The notes under the pieces are model-generated. The model was not told the DNA's origin, did no database searches, and saw only the letters and a list, made by a program, of their open reading frames with translations. Made by a program: the position numbers and the translations under genes. A DNA stretch of 46,535 nucleotides from NCBI RefSeq assembly GCF_016899955.1, contig NZ_JACJJL010000028.1, forward strand, positions 1 to 46,535, read 5' to 3'. This DNA comes from Marseilla massiliensis. GTDB taxonomy: Bacteria > Bacteroidota > Bacteroidia > Bacteroidales > Bacteroidaceae. The number at the start of each line of letters is the position of its first letter. Positions within the stretch are counted from its first letter, which is position 1. Below, in pieces: positions 33,813-42,607 of the stretch.

Positions 33813-36203
33813 TCACTTGTTGAAGTTGTAGGCCACTTTGAAGGCGAACGACCGTCCGGGCTTCTGCATCTTGAAGTTGTCGTAGAGTCTTTCGTCGAAA
33901 ATGTTGCGGCATTCGGCCGACACCGTAAATTCGCGTTGCCTTCCGAAGCTGTAGCTTATGTTGATGTCGTGCGAAATCTGCGTCGGCACTTCCAGTTCGC
34001 TGTTGTTGTATGTGTTCCACTCGTAGTTGAACTCATGCACATAGCTCATCATGTAGTGTATGTCGAGCAGAGTGCCCTTGACCACCACGTCGTTGAGGCT
34101 CACGCCAGCTTCAGCGTTTCCATACATGTATGGCATGGCCGGTATGCGCTCTTTGTAGTTGAGGCTCAGGCTTTGTGTGCCCGTTTTGTACTTCATCATG
34201 CTGCGCATGTCGAAGTAGCTGAAATTGGCCCCGACAAACAACATGCCGTTGTAGGTGTATCTCAGGCTCATGTCGCCGCCTATGCTGCGCACGCCCCCTT
34301 CGTTGCTTGAGCTGGCGCGCCCGTTGTCGTTGTTTGTGGTGCGGCGTATGTAGTCGTTGATGTCGCGGTATTGCAATGCGGCGTCAATGGTAAGCCGGTG
34401 TGCCGGCGTGTCCATGGGGCGCACCGTGACCCCCAGGTTGACGTTGTTGCTCGTCTCGGGCTTGAGCGTGGCGTTGCCCCTCTCTATGTCGTCGCCCGAG
34501 CCGAACAGTTCGCGGCTCGTTGGCAGCCTGTAGGCATATTCATAAGAAAGGCGCAGCTGCAGGCGCTTGCCTATGAAATAAGTAGTGGCCAGCCCGCCTC
34601 CCCAATACGACTCAGTGGAGCTCATGTCGCGGTAGTTGCTTCCGCCGTCGGGGTCGAGCCATGCCTCAAGGTGGTTGACATAGTTTTTCACGAAGGCCGA
34701 CGTGTTCCATATTCCCCTGTAGTCGTACTTGTAGCTAAGGCCCGATGTGGCCTTGACGCTCTTTTGCGGGTGGTCGTATTCTGGCTTGCTGACGGTCTCA
34801 TCCTTGCCCGACCGCGAGAAGGTGGTCAGTGTTGAGCTTACAGACACAGAGTGGCCCGGGGCCGGAAACAGCGCTACGGCCAGGTTGGCCGCGCCGTTGT
34901 GGTCGCGGTAGTGGTATTTTGTGTACGACAGTTCGCCCGGGGCGCTCTTGTCGGGGCCGCGTTCTCCCAGCCAGTTGTAGTTGCAGCTGGCCGTGTCGGC
35001 AGCATACGACTTGCCGAAGTTGTAGTTGCCGTTGAGCGACACATGCAGCCCTTCGAGCACGTCAAACCGTTTCTCGTATGTCAGCGTCGGCATCAGGGTG
35101 CTTGCTGTGGTGTATCGGGCGCCGTACACCCAGTTCATGTTCGATGCGTTCTGGGTCTCTTTGTACTCATAGCCGCCGGTGAATCCGAGCAGCAGCCTGT
35201 CGGCAAAAGGCTTGTCTACCACGCCCACCTTGAGCACGGCGGCCTCGTTGTGGTACCTGGCGTGGAAGCGTCGCACCTCGAAGTCGCCGTAGACCACGCT
35301 GTTGTTGGTGAAGTCCGTGTAGTGGTCGATGTTCACCTTGTAGTCGTTGTCCGAATAGTTTTGGTAGGCGTTCAGCGAAACGTGGAAACCGTTTTGGGCC
35401 GTATACTCGGTGTAGACGTTGGTCTTGTGAGTGTTGAACGAGCCAAACGAGTAAGACGCGTTGACCCTGGTGCGCCGGCTTTTGTCTGTCACGATGTTGA
35501 TGGCCCCGCCCAGGGCGTCGCCTCCGAGCTCTATGGGCACAACGCCCTTGTACACCTCGATGCGCTTGGCCAGCCCGGCAGGTATGTTGTTGAGCCCGAA
35601 GGCCGAGCTCATGCCTTCCATCGGAACCCCGTCGATGAACACCTTTACGTGGCGGCCCGAGAATCCGTTGAGCGACACGTCGGCATCTGAGCCCACTCCG
35701 CCGCCCTGCCTTATCCTCACGCCGCTTATGCGGTCCATCACGCTTGCCAGGTCCATGGTGGTGTTCTTAAACTTGTCTGTCTCTATAAGTGAAACATTGT
35801 ATGCCAGCCGTGCCACCTTTTCTGTGGGGCTCAGGCCGTCGACCACCACTTCGCCGAGAGACTTTTCGTCTACCTCCATCTTGATGGCCATCGTTTCAGA
35901 CGACTTCAAGTCGACCGTGCCACTGTGCTTCCTGTAGCCCAGCAGGCTCACGCTCACGGTGTATCTGCCCGCCTTGCCCAGTTGTATGGTGGCCTTGCCG
36001 TCGGCCCCGGTCAGGGCCCCTCCGGCCAAGGCATTGCCTTCGGCGGAGCGCACCTCCACGCGGGCATGGCTCAGCGGCACGCCGTCAGCCTTGTCGGTAA
36101 CTATGCTTGTCAGCTTTAATGCTTGTTGGGCGCTTGTAAGAGCAAACGCAAATACGGATATGAGTAGAAGGCTATACCGCAATTGATATGGCGATTTATT
36201 CAT
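33813..36203 (-). CDS. xusA: TonB-dependent outer-membrane receptor (XusA-like)
   Basis: A 796-residue receptor starting at ATG 36203, where a signal sequence begins (YSLLLISVFAFALTSAQQ). An N-terminal carboxypeptidase-regulatory-like domain (LTSIVTDKADGVPLSHARVE) precedes the plug (DVSLNGFSGRHVKVFIDGVP, then GGDALGGAINIVTDK) and a large barrel ending in SFAFKVAYNFNK. This is a siderophore-type receptor, not a SusC-type nutrient receptor. With the DUF4374 lipoprotein and the PepSY protein downstream it forms a xusABC-like operon. I see no clear Fur box at the promoter. Confidence 0.85.
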   Translation of the reverse strand: MNKSPYQLRYSLLLISVFAFALTSAQQALKLTSIVTDKADGVPLSHARVEVRSAEGNALAGGALTGADGKATIQLGKAGRYTVSVSLLGYRKHSGTVDLKSSETMAIKMEVDEKSLGEVVVDGLSPTEKVARLAYNVSLIETDKFKNTTMDLASVMDRISGVRIRQGGGVGSDADVSLNGFSGRHVKVFIDGVPMEGMSSAFGLNNIPAGLAKRIEVYKGVVPIELGGDALGGAINIVTDKSRRTRVNASYSFGSFNTHKTNVYTEYTAQNGFHVSLNAYQNYSDNDYKVNIDHYTDFTNNSVVYGDFEVRRFHARYHNEAAVLKVGVVDKPFADRLLLGFTGGYEYKETQNASNMNWVYGARYTTASTLMPTLTYEKRFDVLEGLHVSLNGNYNFGKSYAADTASCNYNWLGERGPDKSAPGELSYTKYHYRDHNGAANLAVALFPAPGHSVSVSSTLTTFSRSGKDETVSKPEYDHPQKSVKATSGLSYKYDYRGIWNTSAFVKNYVNHLEAWLDPDGGSNYRDMSSTESYWGGGLATTYFIGKRLQLRLSYEYAYRLPTSRELFGSGDDIERGNATLKPETSNNVNLGVTVRPMDTPAHRLTIDAALQYRDINDYIRRTTNNDNGRASSSNEGGVRSIGGDMSLRYTYNGMLFVGANFSYFDMRSMMKYKTGTQSLSLNYKERIPAMPYMYGNAEAGVSLNDVVVKGTLLDIHYMMSYVHEFNYEWNTYNNSELEVPTQISHDINISYSFGRQREFTVSAECRNIFDERLYDNFKMQKPGRSFAFKVAYNFNK

Positions 36204-36247
36204 GTCGGTGTATATGAGTTGAGTGATATGATTTTTGATTTCGGGTG

Positions 36248-36279
36248 CAAAGTTAGGCATAATTCGAGCAGTAGGCAAT
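36248..36279 (-). promoter_or_regulatory. Promoter of the xus-like operon
   Basis: Minus strand ATTG (plus CAAT at 36276-36279), 20 bases, TAACTTTG (plus CAAAGTTA at 36248-36255). -7 full match, upstream 3 of 4. The leader before ATG 36203 is about 40 bases. Confidence 0.72.
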
Positions 36280-36284
36280 CGCAA

Positions 36285-36890
36285 TTATTAGTGATATTTG
36301 GCACGGAGACGGCCCTGAAATTGGTCTTTTGGGTGGTAATAATACACTGAAATGATGATTTTTCGGTGCCGGTGGCCTTTGTTTGTGCGGCCCATGGCCA
36401 TCCTTCGGTTGCATGTCATCGCCATGGCGCCATGCCCGCTGCCGGTCTGGCTCCATGGCTTGCCTGTAGCGTCATGGCCTCGGTTGGCGGCCATTTGTTG
36501 TAATAAAAAATGCTGCTCGCGGCATCCGGCGCAACAAGCTGGCTGTGAGGCGTTTGCCAAACGGGCCGAATGCTATGGCCAAACGGCCTTTGTCGCTGTG
36601 CGAAACGTGCCGTATGGCAGGCCGGAATGTGCCGTCTTGCCATCCTATGGTGCCGCCGGCGTCAGGCATGGCCATAAGTGTAATCTTGTTTTACCGCGGG
36701 CCATCCGTTTCGCCCCGCCCCAAACCCTATCTTGCACTGTCCGGAGCGCAGCCGCCCCGTGCGCATCGGGCAGTGTGGGCAGCCCGGCCCTGCATCGTTG
36801 ACAGTGCCGCCGACAGGGCCGCTTCATTCAGTCGTAGGCTGCCATACACATCGCAAAAACTATTATCGGCTGTTAAAAAGCCATGCCATT
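36285..36890. other. Long GC-rich intergenic region without a gene
   Basis: About 600 bases between the xus-like promoter and the ysxC promoter. Overlapping open frames on both strands give low-complexity Arg/Pro/Ala/His translations. It is dense in short palindromic words (CCATGGC, GGCCATGGC-like and GCCAAACGG) but I find no full repeat unit, terminator or RNA gene. Confidence 0.5.
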
Positions 36891-36892
36891 TC

Positions 36893-36923
36893 TTTGTAAT
36901 TCATTCGTTTTGCCTTAATTTTG
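36893..36923 (+). promoter_or_regulatory. Promoter of the ysxC operon
   Basis: TTTG at 36893-36896, 19 bases, TAATTTTG at 36916-36923. Full match; start near 36930, 16 bases before the ATG. Confidence 0.85.
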
Positions 36924-36945
36924 CAGTCAAAACAGATAAATAGCG

Positions 36946-37551
36946 ATGGAAATAAATACAGCCGAATTTACTTTGAGCGCGCCGCGTGAGTCGATGTGCC
37001 CAAAGGACAACAGGATAGAGTATGCATTCATTGGCCGTTCGAACGTTGGGAAATCGAGCCTAATAAATATGTTGTGCGGCAAGAAAAAGCTGGCTAAGAC
37101 GTCGGCCATGCCCGGCAAGACGCTGCTGATAAACCATTTCATAATAAACCGTGAGTGGTATTTGGTAGACCTGCCCGGCTATGGCTATGCCAAGCGATCG
37201 AAGACAGAGAAGGCCCGCCTGGAGCAGATGATAAGCGGCTACATTCTGCAGCGCAAGCAGTTGGCATGCGTGTTTGTGCTTGTCGACGTGAGGCATGAGC
37301 CGCAGCAGATAGACCTTGAATTCATCAACTGGCTGGGCGCCAGCGGCATACCGTTTGCCATCGTGTTTACGAAGGCCGACAAGCTGTCGGCCGGCAAGGT
37401 TGCCGGCAATGTCGAGGCATACAAGGCCAAGCTGACGGAGACATGGGAAGAGCTGCCGCCTATATTCATAACATCGTCGGAAACGAGGGTGGGCAAAGAA
37501 GAGTTGCTCGGATATATCGACTCGGTAAACAAGTCTCTCAAGGACGCATAA
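36946..37551 (+). CDS. ysxC: Ribosome biogenesis GTP-binding protein YsxC/EngB
   Basis: A 201-residue GTPase of the EngB family that helps assemble the large ribosomal subunit. G1 GRSNVGKSS near residue 29, the switch region SAMPGKTLLINHF, G3 DLPGYGYAKRSK, G4 TKADK and the late SS segment are all present. First gene of a plus-strand run of closely spaced genes. Confidence 0.95.
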   Translation: MEINTAEFTLSAPRESMCPKDNRIEYAFIGRSNVGKSSLINMLCGKKKLAKTSAMPGKTLLINHFIINREWYLVDLPGYGYAKRSKTEKARLEQMISGYILQRKQLACVFVLVDVRHEPQQIDLEFINWLGASGIPFAIVFTKADKLSAGKVAGNVEAYKAKLTETWEELPPIFITSSETRVGKEELLGYIDSVNKSLKDA

Positions 37552-37555
37552 GGAC

Positions 37556-39343
37556 ATGGCAAAGGACAAACCGTTTCTTGACGTACAGAACCTGACCAAG
37601 ACGTTCGGGGCGCTCGTGCTGTTTGAGGACATCAGCTTCAGCATAGCTGAAGGCCAGCGGGTGGGGCTGATTGCCAAAAACGGGACGGGCAAGTCGACGC
37701 TGCTCTCGGTGCTCTCGGGCAAGGAGGGGCGCGACGCCGGCGAGATAATATTTCGCCGCGACCTGAAAGTGGGCTTCCTCGAGCAGTCGCCGGTGTTCGA
37801 CCCGGCTGAGTCGGTGCTCGACGCCTGCTTCAACCATCACGGCGACGACGCCCTGGTGCTTAAGGCGAAGCAGATACTGACGCGGCTTAAGATTCGCGAC
37901 CTGTCGCAACCGATGGGGCAGCTCAGCGGAGGGCAGCAGAAAAGGGTGGCACTGGCCAATGTGCTCATCACCGAGCCCGACCTGCTGATACTCGACGAGC
38001 CCACCAACCACCTTGACTTGGACATGATAGAGTGGCTCGAGGGCTACCTGTCGAGCGGCAACAAGACGCTGCTGATGGTGACGCACGACCGCTTTTTCCT
38101 CGACAGGGTGTGCTCGGTGATATTGGAGCTCGACGACAAGCGCATTTATACATACCGCGGCAACTACAGCTATTACCTCGAAAAGCGCCAGGAGCGGCTT
38201 GACGCACGCCGGGCCGAGATAGCCAGGGCCAACAACCTGTATCGCCGTGAGCTCGACTGGATGAGGCGAATGCCGCAGGCCCGCGGACACAAGGCCAAAT
38301 ACCGCGAAGACGCATTCTACGAGTTGGAGCGGGTGGCCAAGCAGCGCATGGAGGAGAGGCAGATGAGGCTGAAGTCTTCAAATGTATATATAGGCAGCAA
38401 GATATTCGAGTGCCAGTACATATCGAAGGCATGGTCGGGCGAGCATGTCATAATGAAGGACTTCTATTACAACTTCGCGCGTTACGAGAAGATGGGCATC
38501 GTGGGCAACAACGGCACCGGCAAGTCGACGTTTGTCAAGATGCTGCTCGGGCTCGAGCAGCCGGATTCCGGGCGGATTGTGATAGGCGACACGGTGCGCT
38601 TCGGCTATTTCTCGCAGGAAGGACTTAAGTTTGACGAGGGCCAGAAGGTGATAGACGTTGTAAGGGACATTGCCGATTACATTGACTTGGGCGGCGGACG
38701 CCACCTCACGGCGTCGCAGTTCCTGCAGCATTTCCTGTTCACGCCCGAACAACAGCACAACTATGTGAGCAAGCTGAGCGGTGGCGAGCGCCGCAAACTG
38801 TATCTGTGCACAGTGCTGATGCGCAATCCAAACTTCCTCGTGCTCGACGAGCCAACCAACGACCTCGACATAGTGACGTTGCAGATATTGGAAGAATATC
38901 TTGCCGACTTCCCCGGTTGCGTCATCGTGGTGAGCCACGACCGCTATTTCATGGACAAGGTGGTCGACCATTTGCTGGTGTTCAAGGGCGATGGGGTGAT
39001 AAAAGATTTCCCCGGCAATTATACCCAATACAGGGCATGGAGCTCGCTCCAGTCGAAGGCAGAGGTGGAGACGGAAGCCAAGGTGCGTAAGGCCGCGCCG
39101 CAACAGCCGCGGCATGAGGTCAGACGACGTATGACATACAAGGAGAGAATGGAGTTTGCTGAGCTCGAGAAAGACATAGCCGCCCTGGAAGAAGAGAAGA
39201 AGTCAATTGAGGAGGCGCTGTGCAGCGGCACCCTCTCCGTGGCCGAGCTCACAGAGAAGAGCAAGCGGTTGCCGCTGCTTAACGAAGAGCTTGACGAGAA
39301 GAGCATGAGGTGGCTGGAACTCAGCGAGATAGAAAACAAATGA
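37556..39343 (+). CDS. ABC-F family ATPase, Uup-like
   Basis: A 595-residue soluble protein with two ABC domains: Walker A GLIAKNGTGKST and GIVGNNGTGKST, signatures LSGGQQKRVALA and LSGGERRKLYL, Walker B LLILDEPTNHLD and FLVLDEPTNDLD. The linker carries a charged helical segment (RLDARRAEIARANNLYRREL) and the C-terminus ends in a coiled coil (ELEKDIAALEEEKKSIEEAL). ABC-F proteins act on the ribosome, relieving stalls or modulating initiation; the Uup-like C-terminus can bind DNA. Starts 4 bases after ysxC. Confidence 0.93.
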   Translation: MAKDKPFLDVQNLTKTFGALVLFEDISFSIAEGQRVGLIAKNGTGKSTLLSVLSGKEGRDAGEIIFRRDLKVGFLEQSPVFDPAESVLDACFNHHGDDALVLKAKQILTRLKIRDLSQPMGQLSGGQQKRVALANVLITEPDLLILDEPTNHLDLDMIEWLEGYLSSGNKTLLMVTHDRFFLDRVCSVILELDDKRIYTYRGNYSYYLEKRQERLDARRAEIARANNLYRRELDWMRRMPQARGHKAKYREDAFYELERVAKQRMEERQMRLKSSNVYIGSKIFECQYISKAWSGEHVIMKDFYYNFARYEKMGIVGNNGTGKSTFVKMLLGLEQPDSGRIVIGDTVRFGYFSQEGLKFDEGQKVIDVVRDIADYIDLGGGRHLTASQFLQHFLFTPEQQHNYVSKLSGGERRKLYLCTVLMRNPNFLVLDEPTNDLDIVTLQILEEYLADFPGCVIVVSHDRYFMDKVVDHLLVFKGDGVIKDFPGNYTQYRAWSSLQSKAEVETEAKVRKAAPQQPRHEVRRRMTYKERMEFAELEKDIAALEEEKKSIEEALCSGTLSVAELTEKSKRLPLLNEELDEKSMRWLELSEIENK

Positions 39344-39349
39344 AGGAGG
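39343..39349 (+). promoter_or_regulatory. Shine-Dalgarno of recR
   Basis: AAGGAGG, seven bases before the recR ATG at 39357 and overlapping the end of the ABC-F gene. Strong Shine-Dalgarno sequences are rare in Bacteroidetes; this one fixes the start. Confidence 0.75.
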
Positions 39350-39356
39350 CGCAAAT

Positions 39357-39971
39357 ATGATACAGCAATATCCTTCACAATTGTTGGAAAAAGCCGTCGA
39401 CGAGTTTGCCAAGTTGCCCGGCATAGGCCGCAAGACGGCCCTGAGGCTTGTGCTTCACCTGCTCAGGCGAGATGCCGACGAGGTGGAGCGCTTTGTCGGT
39501 GCCGTGGGCAAGTTGAGGCGTGAGGTTAAGTATTGCTCCGTTTGCCACAATATAAGCGACGGCGACGTTTGCCCTATATGTTCCGACCACAGCCGTGACG
39601 GGGCAACGATATGCGTGGTGGAGAACGTGCAGGACGTCATGGCCGTCGAGGCTACCATGCAGTTTCATGGCCTTTACCACGTGCTGGGAGGGGTCATCTC
39701 GCCAATGGACGGCATAGGGCCGGGCGACATCGAGATAGACTCGCTGGTGGAGCGGGTGGCCCGCGGAGGCGTGAAAGAGGTCATACTGGCCCTTGGCTCA
39801 ACCATGGAGGGCGACACCACCAACTTTTATATTTACAGGAAGTTGGCGCCATACGACGTAAGGTTGAGCGTCATTGCCCGCGGCATATCCGTAGGCGACG
39901 AACTGGAATACACCGATGAAGTGACGTTGGGCCGGTCGATACAGAATAGGACATTGTTTGACGGAAAGTAA
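39357..39971 (+). CDS. recR: Recombination protein RecR
   Basis: A 204-residue RecR that loads RecA with RecF/RecO at gapped DNA. The N-terminal helix-hairpin-helix (FAKLPGIGRKTALRL), a C4 zinc finger (CSVCHNISDGDVCPIC) and a Toprim domain (ATICVVENVQDVMAVEA) follow in the usual order. A clear Shine-Dalgarno precedes the ATG. Confidence 0.96.
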   Translation: MIQQYPSQLLEKAVDEFAKLPGIGRKTALRLVLHLLRRDADEVERFVGAVGKLRREVKYCSVCHNISDGDVCPICSDHSRDGATICVVENVQDVMAVEATMQFHGLYHVLGGVISPMDGIGPGDIEIDSLVERVARGGVKEVILALGSTMEGDTTNFYIYRKLAPYDVRLSVIARGISVGDELEYTDEVTLGRSIQNRTLFDGK

Positions 39972-39975
39972 AATA

Positions 39976-40413
39976 ATGATGAAAAAGACACGAAACATAT
40001 TGATGGCGGAGTTTTGGACAGGCATAGTAGTGTCGCTTGCACTTGTTGCCGCCTATGAGAGCGATGCGCTCGCAGTGGGCGCCTGCGCTTCGGCAAGCGG
40101 TGCCGAGTTTGCTGCCATGACCGCCATGGAGCTGCTCACGCTTGTGGCCATACCTCTGTCTTTGCGCATGTTCAGGTTTGCCCCGGTAAGGCGGGCACTT
40201 GCCGTTGGCGCCGACCGGGCCTTGGCCAGGTGGGGAACAGTGCGCATTTTGTTGCTTGCGCTGCCCATGGTGGCCAACACGCTGCTTTACTATCTCTTCA
40301 TGTCAACAACATTTGGGTACATGGCCATCATCCTGTTTCTGTGTATGCCGTTTGTGTTCCCGGCATTGGGGAAATGCTACTACGAGGTGTCAATGGCCGA
40401 AAAAGACATATGA
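39976..40413 (+). CDS. Small polytopic membrane protein
   Basis: A 145-residue protein with about four hydrophobic segments (WTGIVVSLALVAAYESDALA; LLTLVAIPLSLRMF; ILLLALPMVANTLLYYLF; MAIILFLCMPFVFPALG). Start ATG 39976 or 39979, four to seven bases after recR; a TTG at 39958 would overlap recR. Its stop overlaps the ATG of the glycosyltransferase gene. Function unknown. Confidence 0.72.
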   Translation: MMKKTRNILMAEFWTGIVVSLALVAAYESDALAVGACASASGAEFAAMTAMELLTLVAIPLSLRMFRFAPVRRALAVGADRALARWGTVRILLLALPMVANTLLYYLFMSTTFGYMAIILFLCMPFVFPALGKCYYEVSMAEKDI

Positions 40414-41600
40414 AGCTGAGTGTAATCATAGTAAACTATAACGTAAAGTACTACGTAGAGCAGTGCTTAGACAGTCTTGGGCGGGCGCTCGACGGCATCG
40501 AAAGCGAGATTTTTGTGGTAGACAACCACTCGAAAGACGATTCGGTGGGATACATCACACGGCGTTTCAAGAATGTGGCCGTCATTGACTGCAACCATAA
40601 CCTGGGCTTCGCGAGGGCAAACAACATAGCCATACGCCAGTCGGCAGGCGAATACGTGCTGCTGCTCAACCCCGACACGTTTGTTGGTGAAGACACCATA
40701 CGCAATGTGCTCGCATTCATGGACCTGCATCCCGCTGCCGGCGGTGCCGGGGTCAGGATGTACAATCCCGACGGTACAAGGGCGCTGGAGTCGAGGCGGG
40801 GACTGCCAACGCCAATGACATCGTTCTACAAGATGTTCGGGCTCTGTGCCCGCTTCCCGCAAAGCCGGACGTTCGGCAGGTATTACATGGGCTACCTGAG
40901 CTGGGAAGAGCCCGTTTGCATAGAGGTAATCAGCGGGGCGTTCTGCCTGTTGAGGCGCGAGGCGCTCGACAAGGTTGGACTGCTCGACGAGGATTTCTTT
41001 ATGTATGGCGAAGACATCGACCTGTCGTACAGACTGCTGCAGGGGGGCTATGAAAACTGGTATTTGCCTTACCCGATACTGCATTACAAGGGGGAGAGCA
41101 CACATAAGACATCTTTCCGCTACGTGCATGTGTTTTATCAGGCAATGCTCATATTCTTCAGGAAGCATTACGGCCATCTCAGCTTCTGCATAACGGTTCC
41201 CATCAAGGGGGCCGTATATGTCAAGGCGCTGGTAGCTCTGGTCAAGATGCTCTCGTACAGGCTGCGCAAGTCGCTTGGGCTGATATACAAGCGGGGCGAC
41301 GACCCGAGGTATCTGTTCGTCGGCGGGAAGCAGATGACCGACCGCTGCAGGCTCGTAGCGAGGCGGAAGGGGCTCTCGGCCGACTTCTGCAGCGGCGATG
41401 AGAACAACTATGTGTTGGCCATCGACATGGTGAACCGGTATCTGGAAAAAACGCCTCTCTATGTCGTGTTCGACACAGACGCCTTTTCTTATAAGTCTAT
41501 GCTGGGGATAATGGCGCAAGTGTCGAGGCCCGACGTGAAACTCGGGACGTTCTCCAACAAGACAAAGATTATTATTACACCCGACGAGATAATTAAATGA
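40410..41600 (+). CDS. Family 2 glycosyltransferase
   Basis: A 396-residue GT2 enzyme. The N-terminus SVIIVNYNVKYYVEQCLDSL is the nucleotide-sugar fold; LLNPDTFVGE carries the metal-binding acidic pair, and FMYGEDIDLSYRLLQGG is the conserved catalytic-loop region. The C-terminal part (residues about 290-396) contains hydrophobic and basic segments and may sit at the membrane. Start ATG 40410 overlaps the previous stop. The dTDP-rhamnose-type GT2 class is the closest general match; the acceptor cannot be told. Its stop overlaps the acetyltransferase start. Confidence 0.88.
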   Translation: MKLSVIIVNYNVKYYVEQCLDSLGRALDGIESEIFVVDNHSKDDSVGYITRRFKNVAVIDCNHNLGFARANNIAIRQSAGEYVLLLNPDTFVGEDTIRNVLAFMDLHPAAGGAGVRMYNPDGTRALESRRGLPTPMTSFYKMFGLCARFPQSRTFGRYYMGYLSWEEPVCIEVISGAFCLLRREALDKVGLLDEDFFMYGEDIDLSYRLLQGGYENWYLPYPILHYKGESTHKTSFRYVHVFYQAMLIFFRKHYGHLSFCITVPIKGAVYVKALVALVKMLSYRLRKSLGLIYKRGDDPRYLFVGGKQMTDRCRLVARRKGLSADFCSGDENNYVLAIDMVNRYLEKTPLYVVFDTDAFSYKSMLGIMAQVSRPDVKLGTFSNKTKIIITPDEIIK

Positions 41601-42118
41601 CAACTCTTGGCGCAAAGCAGCAGATAAGGTTGAGGGCCATGGAGCCCGAAGACCTTGATTGGCTGTATAAGATTGAAAACGACACCACGCTTTGGAACGT
41701 GGGGGCGACCAATGTGCCGTATTCACGGTATGCGCTTCACGATTATATAGCAAATGCGGCAAACGACATATACATCGACAAGCAGGTAAGGCTTATAATT
41801 GATGATGGACTTGGCGTTCCGGTCGGGGTGGTTGACCTGGTGAACTTTGATCCGAGGCATCTTAGGGCAGAGGTCGGCATTGTAATAGAGTCAAAATACA
41901 GGCGCTGTGGCTATGCGGCCATGGCCCTGAGGGAGGTGGCGGCCTATGCCTCTGATGTGTTGCATCTGCATCAATTATATGCGGTGGTTGCTGAGACAAA
42001 TGTAGTCTCGGTCAGACTGTTTGAATGCATGGGCTATACGGGCTGCGGAAGACTCAAAGATTGGCTCTTCGACGGCAAAAAGTTTGTCGATGCAAAGGTT
42101 TTGCAAGTTTTTTTGTAA
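41597..42118 (+). CDS. GNAT-family N-acetyltransferase
   Basis: A 173-residue acetyltransferase. RLRAMEPEDLDWLYKIENDT opens the fold and VGIVIESKYRRCGYAAMALR holds the acetyl-CoA loop (R-R-x-G-Y-A). The C-terminal LFECMGYTGCGRLKDWLF is typical of RimJ/RimL and SpeG-like enzymes. Substrate unknown; ribosomal proteins or polyamines are both possible by similarity of the fold. Overlaps the glycosyltransferase gene by ATGA and ends 75 bases before the tRNA-Asp genes. Confidence 0.85.
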   Translation: MTTLGAKQQIRLRAMEPEDLDWLYKIENDTTLWNVGATNVPYSRYALHDYIANAANDIYIDKQVRLIIDDGLGVPVGVVDLVNFDPRHLRAEVGIVIESKYRRCGYAAMALREVAAYASDVLHLHQLYAVVAETNVVSVRLFECMGYTGCGRLKDWLFDGKKFVDAKVLQVFL

Positions 42119-42134
42119 ATTTCTCGTGAAAAGT

Positions 42135-42165
42135 TTTGGAGATTCAAAAAAAATGCCTACCTTTG
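42135..42165 (+). promoter_or_regulatory. Promoter of the tRNA-Asp pair
   Basis: TTTG at 42135-42138, 19 bases, TACCTTTG at 42158-42165. Same -7 word, spacing and A-rich spacer as the tRNA-Gly cluster promoter. The -7 box begins 35 bases before the first tRNA. Confidence 0.85.
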
Positions 42166-42192
42166 CACCCGCAATCAGAAATGAAGACAAGA

Positions 42193-42266
42193 GGTGCGTT
42201 AGTTCAGTAGGTTAGAATGCCTGCCTGTCACGCAGGAGGTCACGAGTTCGAATCTCGTACGCACCG
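42193..42266 (+). tRNA. tRNA-Asp (anticodon GTC), copy 1
   Basis: 74-base cloverleaf: acceptor GGTGCGT with ACGCACC, D arm AGTTCAGTAGGTTAGAAT, anticodon loop CTGTCAC (GTC), T arm CACGAGTTCGAATCTCGT, discriminator G. CCA is not encoded. Confidence 0.97.
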
Positions 42267-42292
42267 CTTGAAGAGAGCGGAAAAATTGAAAT

Positions 42293-42366
42293 GGTGCGTT
42301 AGTTCAGTAGGTTAGAATGCCTGCCTGTCACGCAGGAGGTCACGAGTTCGAATCTCGTACGCACCG
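42293..42366 (+). tRNA. tRNA-Asp (anticodon GTC), copy 2
   Basis: Identical 74-base copy of the tRNA-Asp at 42193, 26 bases downstream and probably on the same transcript. Last gene before the accessory region. Confidence 0.97.
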
Positions 42367-42422
42367 CACAAAGGCTTCAAGAGGTCTTCGGCAATGAAGA
42401 TAAAATGCCTTCAAAGCAATGC

Positions 42423-42460
42423 AAAACGTTGTAAAACATCTGTTTTACAACGTTTTTTTA
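42423..42460 (+). terminator. Terminator of the tRNA-Asp transcript
   Basis: A perfect 15-bp stem (42423-42437 with 42442-42456) with a four-base loop and seven T. It ends the tRNA-Asp unit and marks the left border of the accessory region. Confidence 0.9.
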
Positions 42461-42525
42461 TAAACCTATATCATCAGTGATGCCGTTGGATGGAGTACCC
42501 CAATTTCGGGTTGTGCGCTTATTCG

Positions 42526-42562
42526 GTGGCTAAATCACGATTATGATTCATTGTTTTATCGG
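42526..42562 (+). repeat. Direct repeat, left copy
   Basis: A 37-base sequence starting GTGGCTAAATCACGATTATG and ending TTTTATCGG, repeated at 44166-44203 with one extra T. Its last two bases coincide with the left inverted repeat of the insertion sequence. It is intergenic at both places. Confidence 0.9.
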
Positions 42563-42607
42563 GTCAGTCCGAAAAGCCGGTTGCAATCCTTGCTCCCGTT
42601 TTCAGTA

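Noticed and set aside
36204..36300. Fur box at the xus-like promoter
   Set aside because: No convincing inverted GATAAT-like motif; iron control can only be inferred from gene content.
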